Positions 18,398-29,874 of a stretch of DNA of 64,000 bases are shown piece by piece. The DNA is from Beverwykella pulmonaria. Its lineage: Eukaryota; Ascomycota; Dothideomycetes; Pleosporales; Melanommataceae. The position numbers and the translations under genes are program-made. The DNA lies in NCBI GenBank assembly GCA_001599595.1, contig BCHH01000005.1, positions 999,552 to 1,063,551 on the forward strand, given 5' to 3'. How positions within the stretch are numbered: position 1 is the first letter of the stretch; every line of letters starts with the position of its first letter. The notes under the pieces are model-generated. The model saw only the letters and a program-made list of their open reading frames with translations. It had not been told where the DNA came from and made no database searches.

Positions 18398-21300
18398 ATG
18401 TCTTGGAAAGACCGTCTCAAAGCAAAACTCGTCAAGAAGGGTCCGCCAATATCCCCGCAAGTTGAAGGCTCGCTTACACCATTCGCACGGACCGCTCCTG
18501 ATCCTGCCACGTTTCCGCCCAGTTTACCAGCACGCCTCTGGAATCAAGCATACGACCAGGCGAAGACAAGCGATTCGAGCACCGTTGATGCCTACGAAAA
18601 GATCTTGTCTGCTCGGCTGAGTGAACAAGATGCAGACGCGTCAAACCCCTCACTCTCTGCAGACCTCGCGTCGCAGCAGAATGAAATTGCACAGGACGCA
18701 GGTAAACGGCGGGTGCAGATGCAGCGGCTCGTTCAGAATGGGCTGCGCAGAACAGAGAAGGATTTCAAGGTGAAGCAGAGGATGGAAGGCAGCATCCAGG
18801 CCGCCATGGCCGTGAAAGAGGTTGTGGACAAAGCGATCCAGGCGTCCCCCGAAGCGGCTGTCGCCTGGGTGGGTGTCTGCTTCGCGCTCGAGGTTTGTAC
18901 TGCTGTCACTAAGACAATCGCCTAGCACTGACGTGCATGGCCAAGATTCTGATGAACCCTCTCACCCAGGCCAGCTCCAACCGGCAAGGCATCGCCTACG
19001 TTGTGTCGAGGATGGACTGGTACTGGAACCTTTCGAATCTCTTACTGGACGAGAACATAACGGGGGCGCATTCGTCAGGCCTGCGTGATGAGCTCGAGAA
19101 GGTCGTCACCCAGCTCTATGCGATGCTGCTGCTCTACCAGATGAAGAGCGTGTGCTACTACCACCGTGGACGGCTTTCGGTGTTCGCACGAGACCTCATT
19201 AAGCTGGATAACTGGGACGGCGAACTAAGCGACATACAAGCAGCCGAAGCGGCAGTACAGGCGGACACGGTACAGTACAATACGCTCTCGATCCGGACTC
19301 GGCTTGACTTGATTGCTGAGGCGGCCAAGTCTCAGAATGCTAAGCTGGACAGCATCAGCTCAGCCATTCGGGAGCAGACCAAACAGCAGGAAAAGATGCA
19401 CGAGACAAGCACTGACAACAAGTGCCTGGCTGACCTGCGCCTTACTGACCCTCGCGACGACAAGAAGCGTATCGAGGAGACAAAAGGCGGACTGCTGAAG
19501 GAGTCATACCGCTGGATTCTCGACAACCCGGACTTCCGACAGTGGCGCGATAGACCGCAGAACCAGCTGTTGTGGGTCAAGGCTGATCCTGGCAAAGGGA
19601 AGACGATGCTGCTGTGTGGGATTATCGACGAACTGCAGAACTCGATCGGCGCAACAGGCCTTCTGTCGTACTTTTTCTGCCAGGCAACAGACTTGCGCAT
19701 CAACAGCGCCACGGCCGTGCTGCGAGGTTTGCTGTACATGCTTGTTAATCAGCAGCCATCGCTTGTTTCGCACATACGGAAGAAACACGACCACGCAGGC
19801 AAAGCGCTCTTCGAGGATGCGAATGCTTGGGTTGCCTTGTCGGAGATCTTCACAAACATTCTGCAAGACCCGAGCTTAAACAGCACGTACTTGATCATTG
19901 ATGCGCTTGACGAATGCGTAACGGACTTGCCGAAACTCTTAGACTTCATTGCGCGGAAATCGTCTATATCTTCTCGTGTTAAGTGGATGGTTACCAGCCG
20001 CAACGAGGCCCTTATTGAGCAGCGACTGCAGCCTGCCGATTCCGGAACCAGGCTGAGTCTAGAGCTCAAAGAAAACGCCGCGCAAGTATCTCGTGCCGTT
20101 GATGCGTACATCGACCATTGCCTTTCGGAACTACCGGAAATTCAAAACGACAACCTCCTCCGAGAGTCGGTGCGGGAACAAATGCAACAAAAGGCCAGTG
20201 GCACTTTTCTCTGGGTGTCTCTTGTCATTAAAGAGCTGAAGGAGGTAATGGCCTGGGAGGTGCTACGGGTTCTCGAAGAAGTGCCAACAGAGTTAAAAGA
20301 CCTATATCGTCGGATGGTGAAGCAAATCGAACGGTTGCAGCGTCAATATCCAGAACTTTGCCGACAAGTTCTCTCTACTATTATTGCAGCTTACCGTCCG
20401 CTACGCCTGCAAGAGCTGCATATTTTATCCGGCTTGCCTACCCAGGCCCGGGACGTAAATGAAGCCGTTACTGCGATTGTGAAGATGTGTGGCTCATTCC
20501 TCACAATACAAGAAGGTAGTGTCTACATCATCCACCAGTCAGCACGAGACTTTCTATCTGGGGAAGCAAGCCATAACATCTTCCCGTGCGGGGTTGGGGA
20601 TGTTCACCATTCTATCGTCTCGAGATCGCTCAAAGCCATGTCTGAGACGCTCCAACGGGACATGTACAGCTTGCATGCGCCAGGGTATCCTGCGGAGCAA
20701 GTGGAACCGCCAGATCCAGACCCTTTAGCGGCGTCACGTTATTCGTGCACCTACTGGATCGATCACCTCTGTGACTGGAGTTTCAGCTCTTCTGCGAATT
20801 CCCCAGTTGACCTGGAAGATGGTGGCGCTGTTCACGAATTTTTCAGGAAGAAATACCTCTACTGGCTTGAGGCTCTTAGCTTGTGCAAAAGCATGCCGAA
20901 AGGAGTAATCTCAATGGCGAAACTTGAGGCGTTAGTCAATGTAATACTTCAACCCGCAGGGCTGCTCATGCATTGCGCGTACTAACTTAGTCTAGGGAAG
21001 AGCAGATGCAACTAAGCTGATTGGGCTGGTTCGAGATGCGCGCCGATTCATTATGGCTCACAAGTGGGCGATAGAGAACAGTCCTCTGCAGGCATACGTG
21101 TCCGCACTTGTGTTCAGCCCAGCGGACAGCCTAGTAAGGGGTCATTTCAAGGAAGGAGAGCCACAGTGGATTAAAATAAAGCCGAGTATAGGAGATCAAT
21201 GGAGTGCCTGCTTCCAGACGCTTGAGGGGCATAGCGGTCGGGTCAGGTCAGTCACCTTCTCGCACGACTCGGCGCGGCTCGCATCCGCGTCGAACGACAC

Positions 21301-23179
21301 CACAGTCAAGATCTGGGATACGAGCAGTGGCGAGTGCCTGTCGACGCTGGAGGGGCATAGCGGTCCAGTTTTCTCAGTCGCCTTCTCGCCCGACTCGGTG
21401 CGCCTTGCATCCGCGTCGAACGACAACACCGTCAAGATCTGGGATGCGAGCAGTGGCGAGTGCCTGTCAACGCTGGAAGGGCATAACGATTGGGTCAGCT
21501 CAGTGGCCTTCTCGCACGACTCGGCGCGGCTCGCATCCGCGTCAGGCGACAACACAGTCAAGATCTGGGATGCGAGCAGTGGCGAGTGCCTGTCGACGCT
21601 CAAGGGGCATAGCGGTCCGGTCAGCTCAATCGCCTTCTCGCCCAACTCGGCGCGGCTCGCGTCCGCGTCAAGCGACAACACCGTTAAGATCTGGGATGCG
21701 AGCAATGGCGAGTGCCTGTCGACGCTGGAGGGGCATAGCGATTGGGTCAGGTCAGTGGCCTTCTCGCCCGACTCGGCGCGGCTCGCATCCGCGTCAAGCG
21801 ACAACACCGTCAAGATCTGGGACACCAACAGTGGCGAGTGCCTCCAGACGCTCGAGGGACATAGCCATCGGGTCGGCTCAGTGGTCTTCTCGCACGACTC
21901 GGCGCGACTCGCATCAGCGTCGAACGACAACACAATCAAGATCTGGGATGCGAGCAGTGGCGAGTGCCTGTCGACGCTGGAGGGGCATAGCGATTGGGTT
22001 AGGTCAGTGGCCTTCTCGCACGACTCGGCGCGGCTCGCATCCGCGTCAAGCGATAACACCGTCAAGATCTGGGATGCGAACAGCGGCGAGCGCCCGTCGA
22101 CGCTTTCAGGGCATAGCGATTGGGTCAACTCAATCGCCTTCTCGCCCGACTCGGCGCGGCTCGCATCCGCGTCAAGCGACAACACCGTTAAGATCTGGGA
22201 TGCGAACAGCGGCGAGCGCCCGTCGACGCTTTCAGGGCATAGCGATTGGGTCAACTCAATCGCCTTCTCGCCCGACTCGGCGCGGCTCGCATCCGCGTCA
22301 AGCGACAACACCGTTAAGATCTGGGATGCGAGCAGTGGTGAGTGCCTGTCAACGCTGGAAGGGCATAACGATTGGGTCAGGTCAGTGGCCTTCTCGCACG
22401 ACTCGGCGCGGCTCGCATCTGCGTCGGGCGACAACACCGTCAAGATCTGGGATGCGAGCAGTGGCGAGTGCCTGTCGACACTCGAGGGGCATAGCGGTGC
22501 GGTCTCGTCAGTGGCCTTCTCGCACGACTCAGCGCTGCTCACATCCGCGTCGGGCGACAACACAGTCAAGATCTGGGACGCGAGCAGTGGCGAGTGCCTG
22601 TTGACGCTCAAAGGGCATAGCGGTTGGGTCAACTCAGTGGCCTTCTCGCACGACTCGGCGCGGCTCGCATCCGCGTCAAGCGACAACACTGTTAAGATCT
22701 GGGATGCGAGCAGTGGGGAGTGCCTGTCGACGTTTGAGGGGCATAGCGATTGGGTCAGGTCAGTGGCCTTCTCGCATGACTCGGCGCGGCTCGCATCCGC
22801 GTCGGGTGACAACACTGTTAAGATCTGGGATGCGAGCAGTGCTGAGTGCCTCCAGACGCTCAGCATTGGCAAGCCACTTTACAGCATCTCATTTGACATC
22901 TTTAGCTCATCCCTTCACACGGATATTGGCACTGTCGAGATTGGTGTTCCCCCACGCATTGCAAGTCCATTGCCTTCCTATTCAGAACTCCAGAGTCCTC
23001 AATATCAAGGCTTAGCTTTAAGCGCAGATGGCGTGTGGATAACATATAATTCAGAGAACCTAGTGTGGCTACCCTCTGAGTATCGACCGGCATGCTCCGT
23101 GGTGTCAGGGGAGACGATTGTGGTAGGTGTTGGAACCGGAAGAGTGTGGATATGTAATGTCCAGCTTGACATACTTTAA
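18398..23179 (+). CDS. NACHT-WD40 STAND receptor (HET-E/NWD type)
   Basis: Three exons: 18398-18892, 18946-20940 and 20996-23179, with 53- and 55-bp introns (the second has TACTAAC), giving about 1557 residues. The start is at MSWKDRLKAKL, the usual beginning of this family; an in-frame ATG lies 21 bp upstream. Order: NWD-type N-terminal domain (1 to about 330, with MDWYWNLSNLLLDENI), NACHT NTPase (about 370-550; P-loop ADPGKGKT near residue 381, Walker B LIIDALDEC near 481, WMVTSRNE sensor region), helical linker, 13 WD40 repeats (903-1448), and a divergent fourteenth unit. Fungal members act in heterokaryon incompatibility and non-self recognition: the WD40 array senses a ligand and the NACHT domain oligomerises. 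The first Gly of the P-loop is Ala. TPR and FunK1 relics lie nearby. Confidence 0.93.
21212..22849 (+). repeat. 13 tandem 126-bp WD40 repeats, high internal identity
   Basis: Thirteen units of exactly 42 codons, each built as LSTLEGH, then a variable pair, then V-x-SVAFS, RLASAS, DNTVKIWD and SSGEC. Variation is concentrated at residues 8-12 (SG, ND, SD, SH, then P/W/R/A) and in a few other positions. Units 8 and 9 are the closest pair, sharing PSTLSGHSDWVNSIAFSPDS. Such arrays change length and content by unequal crossing-over. Confidence 0.95.
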
Positions 23180-23704
23180 CGCTCCAAATTTGGAGCATAT
23201 ATGCAGAGATAAGATTCTATATAATTCCTATTATTTCTGTTGGAATATATATCGAACGTGGTGATCACGTGGTGATGTCGTGATCACGTGTTTATCACAT
23301 GAGACACTAGCGACGCTTGGCGGCAAAGGGATGATACAACCTCCTGAGCCTCACCTCAGATAGACACATACACGAATCAATACTTTGCTTAGAACCCACC
23401 CATTGCTATTGCAATAGCCCTGTGAGACCAACAATTTCTATTACATAGAGGGGGCTAGGAATTAAAGTAGCTATTATTATGGGCTACGGCTTTGCCTTAC
23501 CCTTAAGCCATGCCTTAGTCTTGGCGGCTTGCTTATATATCGGATACATAGCGACCCCGAGTCCTCACCTAGAGTTCATCCTTATTACCGACACCTAGTG
23601 TAGCACAACTCTAGGGCCAGTCCATTACAGCTATATAGCTTACCAATTTGCTACAGTGAAGCTTCGAACATCTAGTCATAGTATTGCAGAGCTGCAAAGA
23701 GACA
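23180..23704. other. Intergenic, AT-rich, nothing recognised
   Basis: Begins with the 3' side of the receptor gene, including GTGATCACGTGGTGATGTCG inverted motifs near 23262. No coding signal. Confidence 0.4.
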
Positions 23705-25271
23705 GAGCTGCCGCTCTTTCAAGATGTGGGTTGGGTGGCGTGGCCGGAAAGACGCGAGGAGATAGCGGTACTGCAATTCCTGGGTCATCATGTCGATTAG
23801 TTTCAACGATCTGCGGATGATCACGGCTTCCATCCTTCGAAGCGTCGTCGCTGCATCACCACTCCAAATAAGCCCGTCCCTGGGTCGATCAGCAAGCGGA
23901 AGCTACACGTCGGGCTGGCATATGACTCAAACAACGAGGCAGAAAAGACCTATGACTGGTCCCATATCGTCATCTCTAGTGAGCTGAAAAGCAACCCACG
24001 AGAGGACAATCACAGTAGTACCTAGCTCGATCTCGTGAGATATGCTCGGGAGATATTCAGCGCATAAGACACACGGCGGTTCATTCTAGGGTTTACCCTA
24101 TGCGGATCAATCATGCGGTGATGGGAATTCGACAGGCTTAGGGTGGTTAGTTCCACGCCATTTAATATCAACAAGGAAGGTGAGAGGTATATTTCAGTGG
24201 TCCTGGGATTTTTGTGAATGTCGGAGGAAGAGCTAGGTGTTGATCCAACTATAGTAGAGGATGGCGGAAGGTACTGCAGTGGAGGAAAGGTGTGTGTGTG
24301 TGATAAAGAATATCGCACGGGGGTAGGAGGGCGACTCGCAGCCATGCGATGTCCGAAGCAACAATGCACTGAGGGAGGGAGAGATGAATCAAGGTGGAGG
24401 CTTGGCAGTAGACTGTTTGCAATTTCGTTGTATCTAGCTACCAAACCAAATGGAAGAAGAAGGTGTGAAAGATATAAGAAATGTTCATGGTCTCGTTGGG
24501 TTGAGGTTCGTGTATGCCGTGGCCATGGTGCTCGTGTTTGATGGTTGTCTGTGTCGTGTGCGGAGTGCGATGTCGTGCGTTCGTTGCGATATCGTGTGGG
24601 TGTCGTGTTCGGGTCCCCATATATATACCGCGTTGAATGATGACGAAGCAAGCAGCTGACAGAGAAACCAAAACCCGTTCCCTGCACCATGCACCGAAGC
24701 CTTCAACCCGTGCCAGTGGTATATTCGCGCAAAGTAGCACTTTGCTACGGCGCAGTACATACACATTGAACGCAATGGCCGGATAGAACGGATCTGGTTA
24801 GACGCGTACATGAGGCGACAGCGCTCGGTGACTGGCCGAGCAACAAAGTGTTGGAGTGGCTCCCTCAATGGCGAACCAGGCAGCCGGCTTGCGATCAAGG
24901 ATTCCTGGGGGCATGAAGAACGGCCCGAAGAGGGACTTCTGCTCGAGGCGATCGAGGCCGGTGTCGTGAACGTAGCACAATATTACCACCACGACACAGT
25001 ACATATCAATGGCGAGGTGGACGATGTCTCGGCAAACGTGCGGAAGGGACTAAAACGATACAGTCGGTCACGATCTACTTCTGCAACGACGGACGGCACG
25101 TTCCGAAACTATAACAAATTCGACGGCATCAAATACTTCTGGTGCAAGAAGGGGCAGAAGCAGGAGTACCAGCCGAGCCATTATGCGGAAGAGATCTTCG
25201 AGCAGTATTCAGGCATCAATGCCGCCTCCCAAACGATCATGCTCGGACTCCCTAGTCAAGCAAGATAGGTA
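23705..25271 (+). pseudogene. FunK1-family relic, split by a MITE
   Basis: Pieces of a FunK1-type fungal protein in order: GWVAWPERREEIAVLQFLG (23740), SHIVISSELKSNPREDN, LDLVRYAREIFSA, DTRRFILGFTLCGSIMR, WEFDRLRVVSSTPFNINKEG, MSEEELGVDPTIVEDGGRY (to 24273). An inserted element follows (24274-24755). Then come YIHIERNGRIERIWLDAY, RRQRSVTGRATKCW, LAIKDSWGHEERPEEGLLLE and VVNVAQYYHHDTVHINGEVD. There are several in-frame stops (after EIFSA, SIMR and VVLGFL), and the kinase catalytic part that should follow is not seen. FunK1 genes are expanded in many fungi and often sit near incompatibility-type genes; the biochemical role is not established. Confidence 0.85.
24274..24755 (+). mobile_element. 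MITE-like element inserted in the FunK1 relic
   Basis: 482 bp starting CTGCAGTGGAGG and ending CTACGGCGCAG, with TA on both sides (24272-24273, 24756-24757). Only the outer few bases form an inverted repeat. The boundary is set by the host gene: without the insert and one TA, the FunK1 reading joins without gap (GGRY to IHIERNG). A related copy is at 30593-31113. It has a TATA-like CCATATATAT but no coding capacity. Confidence 0.8.
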
Positions 25272-26087
25272 GCGAAGAAATCGCGTTCACCATCGACTTA
25301 TCGTGCAAGATGTTGGAAGAGCATATACGAAGCGAGTTCTCCCCGTGGCATACTGACGGGATCAGCGCAAGCGGGCGCGGATGAAGTCGTATTCAAGTCT
25401 AAAGAAGGGGATAAAGACCCGATTACCTACGATATGCAACAAACAAAGACTGCCAGCGCACATGTGTCTATCAAAATGCACCATTCAAATAAAGGGAAGT
25501 TGCATAAGGGGGATGTGGTGATTCACATTCCTGAACACGCGGCGCATTTCATGGAGAAGTTGCTTGATAAATCGAACATTTGTAATCACACGAAACATAA
25601 TCCACCTGAGACACGCCAGCCTACGGATCCGAATCCGCCGGTGGGCTACATCGTTAACGAAGTGCTGCGAGACTTACTTCGTGGTGCGAGCGGTGCACTG
25701 CCCGTGAATGAGCTTGAGCTGGCTCAAAACCAACAGGGAATGCACATACCAATGGAAATGGTTGATGTCCAAGATGCTGTATACCGGCTGAAAGAGGTTA
25801 AATGCTCTTGGGATACTAAAGTTTCTCGCTCTTGGAAGTATTGCAGGCTGACCTTGACCTTAATATGGGGTGGTGGAGCAGAAACGTCGGCCAAAGGTGC
25901 CTTGGGTTGCTCTAAAGAGTCCAGATCAACCTCGTTTAGGTGGTCGAGAACATTTTTGACGACGATGAGTTCCTATCCTATCCTTTTTCTTCGACTTAAG
26001 GTGAATCCAACTTGTTTGATCATGAGGCTAGTTTTATATGGTTTGGAAAGTGTTCATCTTTTTTCCCATGGCATTGCACTGCCCTGA
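25265..26087 (+). pseudogene. Unrecognised coding-like stretch with frame changes
   Basis: Follows directly on the FunK1 relic. A frame-2 piece (25265-25378, with FTIDLSCKMLEEHIRSEFSP) and a frame-3 piece from 25380 (DEVVFKSKEGDKDPITYD, then MQQTKTASAHVSIKMHH and PVGYIVNEVLRDLLRGASGA) look like one protein with two compensating one-base shifts. No family is recognised. After about 25830 the composition no longer looks coding. It may be a decayed gene, or an intron-containing gene I cannot resolve. Confidence 0.35.
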
Positions 26088-27145
26088 AGAGATAGCTATC
26101 GCGACTGATCCTGTTCCATTTTGGCCACTGATGCACCCATGAAATGTTTTTATCCTCTGCCGTCATTCCGCTTCTGCATGTGCGCGAAGCAGAGAAACAT
26201 AACTTTTGTCATGCCGTAAAGGATTAGCAACTACACAAATCTACAAGATTTAAAGGACAACTCTTGCCCATGACTTACTCCGCAGCCTTATGAATACAGC
26301 TACAGATGAATACTCAACCCCAATTCAATATCCTTCAAGCTGCGATAGAAGCCTTTGTTTATTTAATCCAAGGCCAACGTAACAAATACGACATCGTGAG
26401 GTGACAAGCTTTCACGTGTCGCACGTGTTCTACCATATGTCCTATTCTAGCTAGCTCACCCTTCATGGGTATATATAGTCGTCGTGCGAGCAGTCAGCTC
26501 CTCACGGCTTTCACACTCTTTATACACACTTTACCCATAAGACGATTGACTGCCTCTTCTCATCGTGACACAAGGCTGGGTTGGTCCAGCGCTCAGCGCA
26601 TCACCGATGGATTCTCCAGATGGAAAAACTGCCACCATGGATATGACCAATGCCGACTTCGACTCCTTTGAGAAAATTTGCGAGGGGTTTAAGGGCCATT
26701 TAGCCATGTTCCTGTCTGATAAAAATATTCAGATGCTCGTCGGAGAACCCGAAGTAAGACAGAAGTACATTGCTACTTTGAAGAACCGTATACGAAACCT
26801 TGAGTCGCCAGACCAGCCTGTTACTCTCATGGGCTATCGCTTTGGCGTCTATTTCCTCTAAGTTTTCTGAGACTTCGAATGCATTGTCCCAAATGGGGTT
26901 ATGGACGCATAGAGGATGTACAAAGATTTCTCAGTACATCTAGGGACAAAATACATGGGCCTTGCGGGATTAACTGGCTAACTGGAACGTCACGCTTTGG
27001 AAACATGATGCGGCTTTGGAAAATGATGTTTGTATTCTCTATTATTCCTCTCATGCATGTATACAGAAGAGAAGACCCCAAATGATGCGTGATTCTTAAA
27101 TTATGTACCATGAAGAATTTCCGAGCGACAACGGCTACGATTCTT
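26088..27145. other. Mostly non-coding; one short open frame
   Basis: Contains one open frame at 26565-26861 (98 residues, or 85 from the Met at 26604) with a helical-looking stretch (DFDSFEKICEGFKGHLAMFL, then EPEVRQKYIATLKNRIRNLE). It matches no family I know; it may be a small gene or the first exon of one. The rest shows nothing. Confidence 0.3.
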
Positions 27146-27991
27146 CTAACCAGAGTAGATAGCTGGCCCGGGGCTGACATACTTGAACGAGCTGTCGTAG
27201 ATAGCCTTGGTGAAGAGAGGGTCGCTGGACATCATTAGCACTCTATCCCATCGAAACGCTGAGGGTTTTCGAACATACCTGAGCTTGTAACCTCCTGGGA
27301 AAGACACGCCAGCTGGAGTAGCAGTTCCTGAACCAGTGACCTTGACCTGGAAGCAGGTAACGTACGGCTGGGGGTTACCGGCACCGGCGTGCAGAGCAAT
27401 AGCCTCAGCGCGGACGAGGTAGTCACCCGGTGCGAGAGACTTAGGAACAACAAAGGCCCTCTTTCCGCAGTTGGCGTTGAGGATCTCGGTTCCCCACGAG
27501 GCGGTTGTGCCGGTGTAGCCATCTGTTCAAGGTCAGCCTGAGGGTTTATAATTCTAGTAGTATGGAACATACCCTCTGCAACCTTGAAGAAAGATGCAGA
27601 CTTCGCAGTGGTGGCATCTGCGACCTTAGCCATGTAGACGAGGACCGGGCCGTAGTGATTTCCGCCGATGGCAGGGTCTTTGCATGATCGCGCTCCAGGC
27701 TGTGCATGCATCTCGACTGTGAGGGAACCTCCAGCTATGGACTGTGTCAGTGATCACTTATTCTCCACGCGTGCATGGATGTGTACCTTCAACGGTGCAG
27801 ACACCGGTTGTGGCCTTCGGTGAGCGCCCACAAAACATGTCTGCAGATGTCAAGCTCGCAATGGGATTGTTGTCGATGACTGTTCGGGCGCATGTCGTAG
27901 CTTGATCGGTCGTGCCCACCCAGAGGTCCTGCCATGTCGAGTGGGCAGAGACGGATGCAGCTGCGGCAAGGAGAGCGATGGCAGACTTCAT
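27146..27991 (-). CDS. AA9 lytic polysaccharide monooxygenase
   Basis: Copper-dependent, secreted enzyme that oxidatively cleaves cellulose and related glucans. Exons 27787-27991, 27573-27734, 27279-27522 and 27146-27224, with introns of 52, 50 and 54 bp, give 229 residues. A 16-residue signal peptide (MKSAIALLAAAASVSA) leaves His17 as the new N-terminus (HSTWQDLWVG), the first ligand of the copper histidine brace. His95 (GGNHYGPVLVYM) is the second ligand and Tyr176 (PQPYVTCFQ) the axial Tyr; His167 and Gln174 are the expected second-shell residues. Cys pairs are present. The sequence ends soon after the catalytic domain, with no CBM1. Complete by all visible criteria; C1 or C4 regioselectivity cannot be told. 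Confidence 0.93.
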
Positions 27992-29006
27992 TTTACTGGA
28001 TTTCTTGAACGGAAGTTTAAAGCTCTACAAATAATGAAAATCAGAAGCGAAAGTTGATACCGATTTTCTTAGAAGGTGGCGCAATTCGCAGTATTTATCG
28101 TGATAAGGTATCACTGCGCTCCCAGTATGTGCCCATAGTTTAATATTAACACGGGTTGCTATAGCCCGGGCCGTTGGCCCAAAAATCGTCACTTCGACAA
28201 TCTACATGTTTCAATTAACCACGCTGGGCCTCACTGCAATTTATGGCGGGGCCCCGCATTCGCGGGCGTCTAATTTGATTGAAAACAATATGCTAGGTGC
28301 CGAGTTTTTATTTATTCTACGTGTCACCAGGCCTTGTTTTTGCTTGATGGGTTTTTAGATATATGGCGCGGAGTACTTTCGATCCATGACTGCATGGACT
28401 GCAGTAATCCCACGAATTCACGACGTCACTGGGCTGGCCCAAGGCAGACGTTTGGGCTGGCGAGAGCAGTGATTTCTAAGGAATGGTGTCTAGACTGACA
28501 AATCAGATAACTTTCACTCTACGCTTACTTCAATTCAGGTTCATCAGGTGCTTCGGATACGAGACCTCTGTAATATACGATACTTAGGGAAATCTTGCGA
28601 AAAGAAACTTGTCGCAAGTACCACAAGACTTAAAATCTCGTGCGGACGTGCAAAATGTTCGCTTTCTTAGCCGAACTCGCTTGGCTGTCTAGGATATATA
28701 ACGTCAAAGTGCATATCCACTTCCGTGCCCAGAAAGGACAGGCAAATCGGCAAAGATTTCAATCTCTGACGAGACCAGAAACCGGGTGTGTATGTCTTTG
28801 AAAACCAGGTCACTCAACTGAATACGAGATGGAGGCGCAAATCTCAACGCCTATCTCAACGACACCATTTCACTATTTTCGATACTGTTACACGAATGAT
28901 GAAGTCCAGTTACAGAGGCACGACTCAATCTGACTTCGTCGAAACAATTCAAGTTTAAGAAACGCGCTGCACAAAGTCTGATATGTAGCATCATCCTTCC
29001 ATCTCC
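27992..29006. other. Intergenic between LPMO and nitroreductase
   Basis: Includes the LPMO promoter to the left. No coding frame, repeat or RNA gene was recognised. Confidence 0.4.
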
Positions 29007-29874
29007 CTACTCATCTTTAAACACTACGTTCTCCTTCCACTTAGACAAGGTATCAACCGTTCGATGAAAACACAACATCCAACTCACCGCATCCCGCTTA
29101 ACCCTCATACTATTAATCATCTGCGCCTCATCCTCCCACCCAATTGCCAGCCACGTGAGTGGCATCATCCCCTCTCTCAATCCTAATACCTTCCGAATAA
29201 CATCCGGGTACTCCACTGTTGACACTGCCATCTACAATTGCTGCAGTCAGATACCATATTTGCCTCCTTCTCAGCCTTATCGTATAGGTAAGACTTACGC
29301 AACTCCCAAGCCCCCGTTCTGCCAGCAGCAAACACAACGTCTGGATATACATCCCAATACTCAACGCATCGATCTTCCCCAACTCCTGATCCATGCAAAT
29401 TACCATTCCGACCGGTGCCTTAAAAAACTGGTAATTCCTCAATCTCGCCTTTTCCGATGCCTCCTTGTCTGCCCACGCCACATGGTACCCCTCAGGCCCA
29501 TACAACTGATGTCCCAGCTCACTCTTGTAATGTCTGTACTCCTCTGGAAGCGGGGAGGTCACCGGTTTACGGCCAGACTTGACTGTTTTGACGAGCGAGG
29601 CGCAGAGTCGGGATAGCGCAGAGCCTGAGAGAATATGCACGCGCCAGGGCTGGATGTTAGAGTTTGATGGCGAGTGTTTGTCGAGGGAGAGCACTTCTTC
29701 GACCAGCGGCTGCGGGACGGGCTTGGGAAGGAAAGCGCGTGCCGAGTGGCGCGCGCAGATCAGCTTTGTGACACGTATTTTGGGCCTTGGCAGGAATGGC
29801 TTGGAGGGAGGTGCGCGATCTCGGTTTCTATCGGCTTGAAAGACATATTGAAAATGGATCTTCGTGGGCGTCAC
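29007..29874 (-). CDS. Nitroreductase-family oxidoreductase
   Basis: FMN-dependent nitroreductase-like protein, probably reducing quinones or nitro compounds with NAD(P)H. Exons 29299-29874, 29088-29231 and 29007-29039, with 67- and 48-bp introns, give 250 residues. Family marks are ARHSARAFLPKPVP (FMN phosphate-binding Arg-x-Ser-x-Arg region), SPSNSNIQPWRVHIL (the conserved S-x-x-N-x-QPW segment), and the C-terminal GLREGMMPLTWLAIGWEDE ending ENVVFKDE. The last exon is short; without splicing at 29087 the protein would run on with unrelated residues, which supports the intron. The first 30 residues are basic and could be a targeting sequence, but the start is not certain. Confidence 0.87.

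Noticed and set aside
21196..22872. A 558-codon open frame antisense to the WD40 array, and a 466-codon frame in another phase
   Set aside because: Each 126-bp unit is a multiple of three, so any stop-free frame in one unit stays open in all. Neither has a domain or splice context; both are by-products of the repeats.
23700..23790. NB-ARC-like P-loop (CGLGGVAGKT) at the start of the FunK1 relic
   Set aside because: A different frame of the same bases gives GWVAWPERREEIAVLQFLG, which joins naturally to the FunK1 pieces downstream; the P-loop is a chance match with an extra residue.
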